A stretch of 64,000 nucleotides of DNA, taken from NCBI GenBank assembly GCA_001683735.1, contig LUGG01000023.1, forward strand, positions 744,001 through 808,000, given 5' to 3'. Positions 63,285-64,000 of this stretch are shown here, piece after piece (the stretch's first letter is position 1; every line of letters starts with the position of its first letter). Source of the DNA: Grifola frondosa. Taxonomy: Eukaryota > Basidiomycota > Agaricomycetes > Polyporales > Grifolaceae. The notes under the pieces were generated by a model. That model was not told the DNA's origin and did not search any database. It saw nothing but the letters and a program-made list of their open reading frames with translations. The translations under genes were made by a program, and so were the position numbers.

Positions 63285-64000
63285 CGTTAACCCTGCCAGC
63301 GAAACTGACAGCTTTGAGAGGACGAAGCTTCCGGGTTTATGGGCAGAGCATCGCTTAGAGCTGTATATCTGGAAGGCACAGACATAGACGCGAAGTGCAG
63401 GATACTAATACCGGCTGCGGGGTCACGTATACGACCATTGATCCAAATACTGTTGCCGCTGATGACGAACCATAATTTAGCCAATGTCAATAGCTTTGAG
63501 TTAAGACGTGCAAACAGCGAGAGATATTCTCGAAGGGCCTGACAGCGTTTCCTCTCGCACTAGGGCTACAAGAGGTGGTGCCGATTCCAGAAAAAAGTTC
63601 TGTGTCTTGCACTGATGGTGCAAGACGAGGCACTATCTCTGCATCAAGGATGTCCTTCGTAAAGCACTCCGAGCGCATTCTCGGCAACGACGATCTTCTT
63701 GCGGCCTGTCTGGTCCAGGTCTCTTCGCCTGAGGTGCTGGCAGACGGCCTGATGCCGGATCCCATGGAGCTAAGCACACGTTCTTTGGAGGGAATAGTCA
63801 CGGGTGCGAGTCCATAAAGGTCTTGGTTGCAGGATGCTATTCAGAGTGTGCTTCGAGAAGCGCAGTGGTGTTCTCAGCGGTTGGGCAGTCAAACTGATTG
63901 GACAGGTTGCGGCATTATGCTAGTGCTGTGGCTGGTGTAACGCAATCGGGATAAAGTACGCGGCGCCGGCACCCTCAAAAGGACATAGTGTCATAAGTTG
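63285..64000. other. Terminal intergenic region
   Basis: Upstream of P450-G to the window end. Short ORFs on both strands at 63487-63817 overlap and show no family features; either could be the edge of a gene beyond the window, but I cannot support one. Confidence 0.35.

Noticed and set aside
63487..63817. Overlapping ORFs near the window end
   Set aside because: Both strands are open without family resemblance; cannot be supported as genes.

Overview
The window is nuclear DNA of a filamentous basidiomycete, most likely a plant-matter-degrading agaricomycete. The evidence is gene structure (many 50-60 nt GT-AG introns), two AA9 lytic polysaccharide monooxygenase genes, and a large array of agaricomycete-type cytochrome P450s. 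Genes lie on both strands, with no operons. No rRNA, tRNA or CRISPR array was recognised.

Layout. 1-3.6 kb: ribosomal protein uL15 (L27a/RPL28) and a Mahogunin-like RING E3 ligase. 4.2-14.2 kb: three P450s on the minus strand (A, B, C), with a Tlg1/syntaxin-6 SNARE between A and B. 14.9-26 kb: a conserved block with a Gin4/Hsl1-type kinase, the first AA9 LPMO, the SWI3/RSC8 chromatin-remodelling subunit and a PPR-like protein. 26.7-33.1 kb: a decayed P450 relic (D) and two P450s (E, F) on the plus strand. 33.6-37.7 kb: two head-to-head flavin monooxygenases. 37.9-41.4 kb: an unusual homeodomain protein and the second AA9 LPMO. 41.5-45.1 kb: a complete PIF/Harbinger transposon with perfect 69-bp ends. 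45.4-47.4 kb: a secreted-type single-pass membrane protein. 48-57.5 kb: two copies of a P450 (I1, I2) in a 2.8-kb duplication flanking a different P450 (H). 57.8-58.3 kb: a small TA-flanked MITE. 58.6-63.3 kb: a zinc alcohol dehydrogenase and a further P450 (G).

How the genes work together. Nine P450s plus a relic, two FMOs and an ADH in 60 kb form an oxidative-metabolism island. No terpene synthase, PKS, NRPS, transporter or pathway regulator is visible, so this looks like tandem-expanded oxidation capacity (detoxification or late tailoring steps) interleaved with housekeeping genes rather than a self-contained biosynthetic cluster. The six OrdA-like P450s share an intron that splits an Arg codon inside the haem-binding signature.

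Quality warning. At least a dozen conserved genes, including the ribosomal protein and SWI3, are interrupted by what looks like one missing base, usually in a short homopolymer. I read these as consensus errors rather than mass pseudogenisation; coordinates below bridge them and each is named. The most interesting structural signal is a 2-nt micro-exon needed in both AA9 genes.
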